Part shown: positions 6,256-6,295 of the stretch, one piece after another | Layout: every line of letters begins with the position of its first letter | Numbering within the stretch: position 1 is the stretch's first letter | Source of the DNA: JBFKMV01 sp041629655 | GTDB lineage: Bacteria; Acidobacteriota; Polarisedimenticolia; Polarisedimenticolales; Polarisedimenticolaceae | Length of the DNA: 6,295 nt | Direction of reading: 5' to 3' | NCBI GenBank assembly: GCA_041629655.1 | Contig: JBFKMV010000229.1 | Span: forward strand, 1-6,295 | Translations under genes and position numbers: made by a program | The notes under the pieces: generated by a model | What the model was told of the DNA's origin: nothing | The model's input: the letters and a program-made list of their open reading frames with translations, nothing else | The model's database searches: none

Positions 6256-6272
6256 GTGGCACGGTTCTTTCT
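6256..6272 (+). promoter_or_regulatory. Candidate sigma-54 (-24/-12) promoter
   Basis: The stretch reads GTGGCACGGTTCTTTCT. The -24 element TGGCACG (6257-6263) is a perfect match to the consensus. Four bases follow, then TTTCT (6268-6272) in the exact place of the -12 element TTGCW, where the conserved G is T. Spacing is correct. It would drive a + strand gene beyond the right edge. The missing -12 G is a real weakness, since the GC there is normally critical. Confidence 0.45.
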
Positions 6273-6295
6273 CGATGGGCAGTCGTGCTCTGGCC

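Larger units (their letters stand above)
6116..6295. other. Intergenic region at the right edge, no gene supported
   Basis: After the DUF429 stop codon there are 180 nt without a recognisable gene. Base composition is less biased than in the genes, notably after 6225. It contains the inverted repeat and the sigma-54-like element listed separately. A frame opening at ATG 6125 stays open to the window end (57 codons), but its translation is low-complexity and matches nothing I recognise. Confidence 0.6.

Noticed and set aside
2891..6262. Very long open frame on the - strand (1123 codons) antisense to cdaR, glmM and the DUF429 gene
   Set aside because: Its translation is low-complexity and rich in Arg, Gln, His, Pro and Ala, with no domain. 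It mirrors the third-position GC bias of genes with clear motifs on the + strand.
6125..6295. Open frame from ATG 6125 to the window end
   Set aside because: The 57 residues show no recognisable family and no ribosome-binding site, and the frame overlaps the inverted repeat and the promoter-like element. It could be chance.

Overview
The window is a gene-dense, very GC-rich stretch of a bacterial chromosome (third codon positions are almost all G or C). All five recognisable genes read on the + strand. The order ftsH – folP – cdaA – cdaR/ybbR – glmM is a conserved housekeeping cluster best known from deltaproteobacterial-grade lineages (Myxococcota, Desulfobacterota and relatives). The cdaA-cdaR-glmM core is also shared with Firmicutes. 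Gene order plus high GC suggests a myxobacterium-like or related uncultured lineage, but this is an inference and nothing here fixes the taxon.

Layout. Positions 1-699 hold the 3' end of ftsH (zinc protease domain and an acidic, proline-rich tail). After 17 nt comes folP (717-1619, dihydropteroate synthase). Its end overlaps the start of cdaA (1604-2458, membrane diadenylate cyclase) by 16 nt. cdaA overlaps cdaR (2451-3416, membrane-anchored YbbR-domain protein) by 8 nt, and cdaR overlaps glmM (3413-4759, phosphoglucosamine mutase) by an ATGA. The overlaps imply a translationally coupled operon. A 117-nt gap (4760-4876) with a weak promoter-like box and two GC hairpins precedes a DUF429 protein (about 4877-6115). 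That protein has a predicted RNase H-like fold and a C-terminal extension of about 150 residues that I do not recognise. The last 180 nt hold no convincing gene, but contain a perfect 8-bp inverted repeat and a good -24 half of a sigma-54-type promoter pointing out of the window.

How the genes work together. FolP makes the dihydropteroate precursor of folate. CdaA makes cyclic di-AMP, CdaR is its known membrane regulator, and GlmM makes glucosamine-1-phosphate for UDP-GlcNAc and the cell wall. In Firmicutes GlmM also binds and inhibits CdaA, so cdaA-cdaR-glmM forms a signalling and wall-precursor module. The DUF429 protein has no known link to it.

I see no CRISPR array, mobile element, tRNA, rRNA or defence system. 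Most of the window is ordinary core genome. The points worth a second look are a sharp codon-usage break in the 3' 40% of folP, the DUF429 C-terminal extension, and the putative sigma-54 promoter at the right edge.
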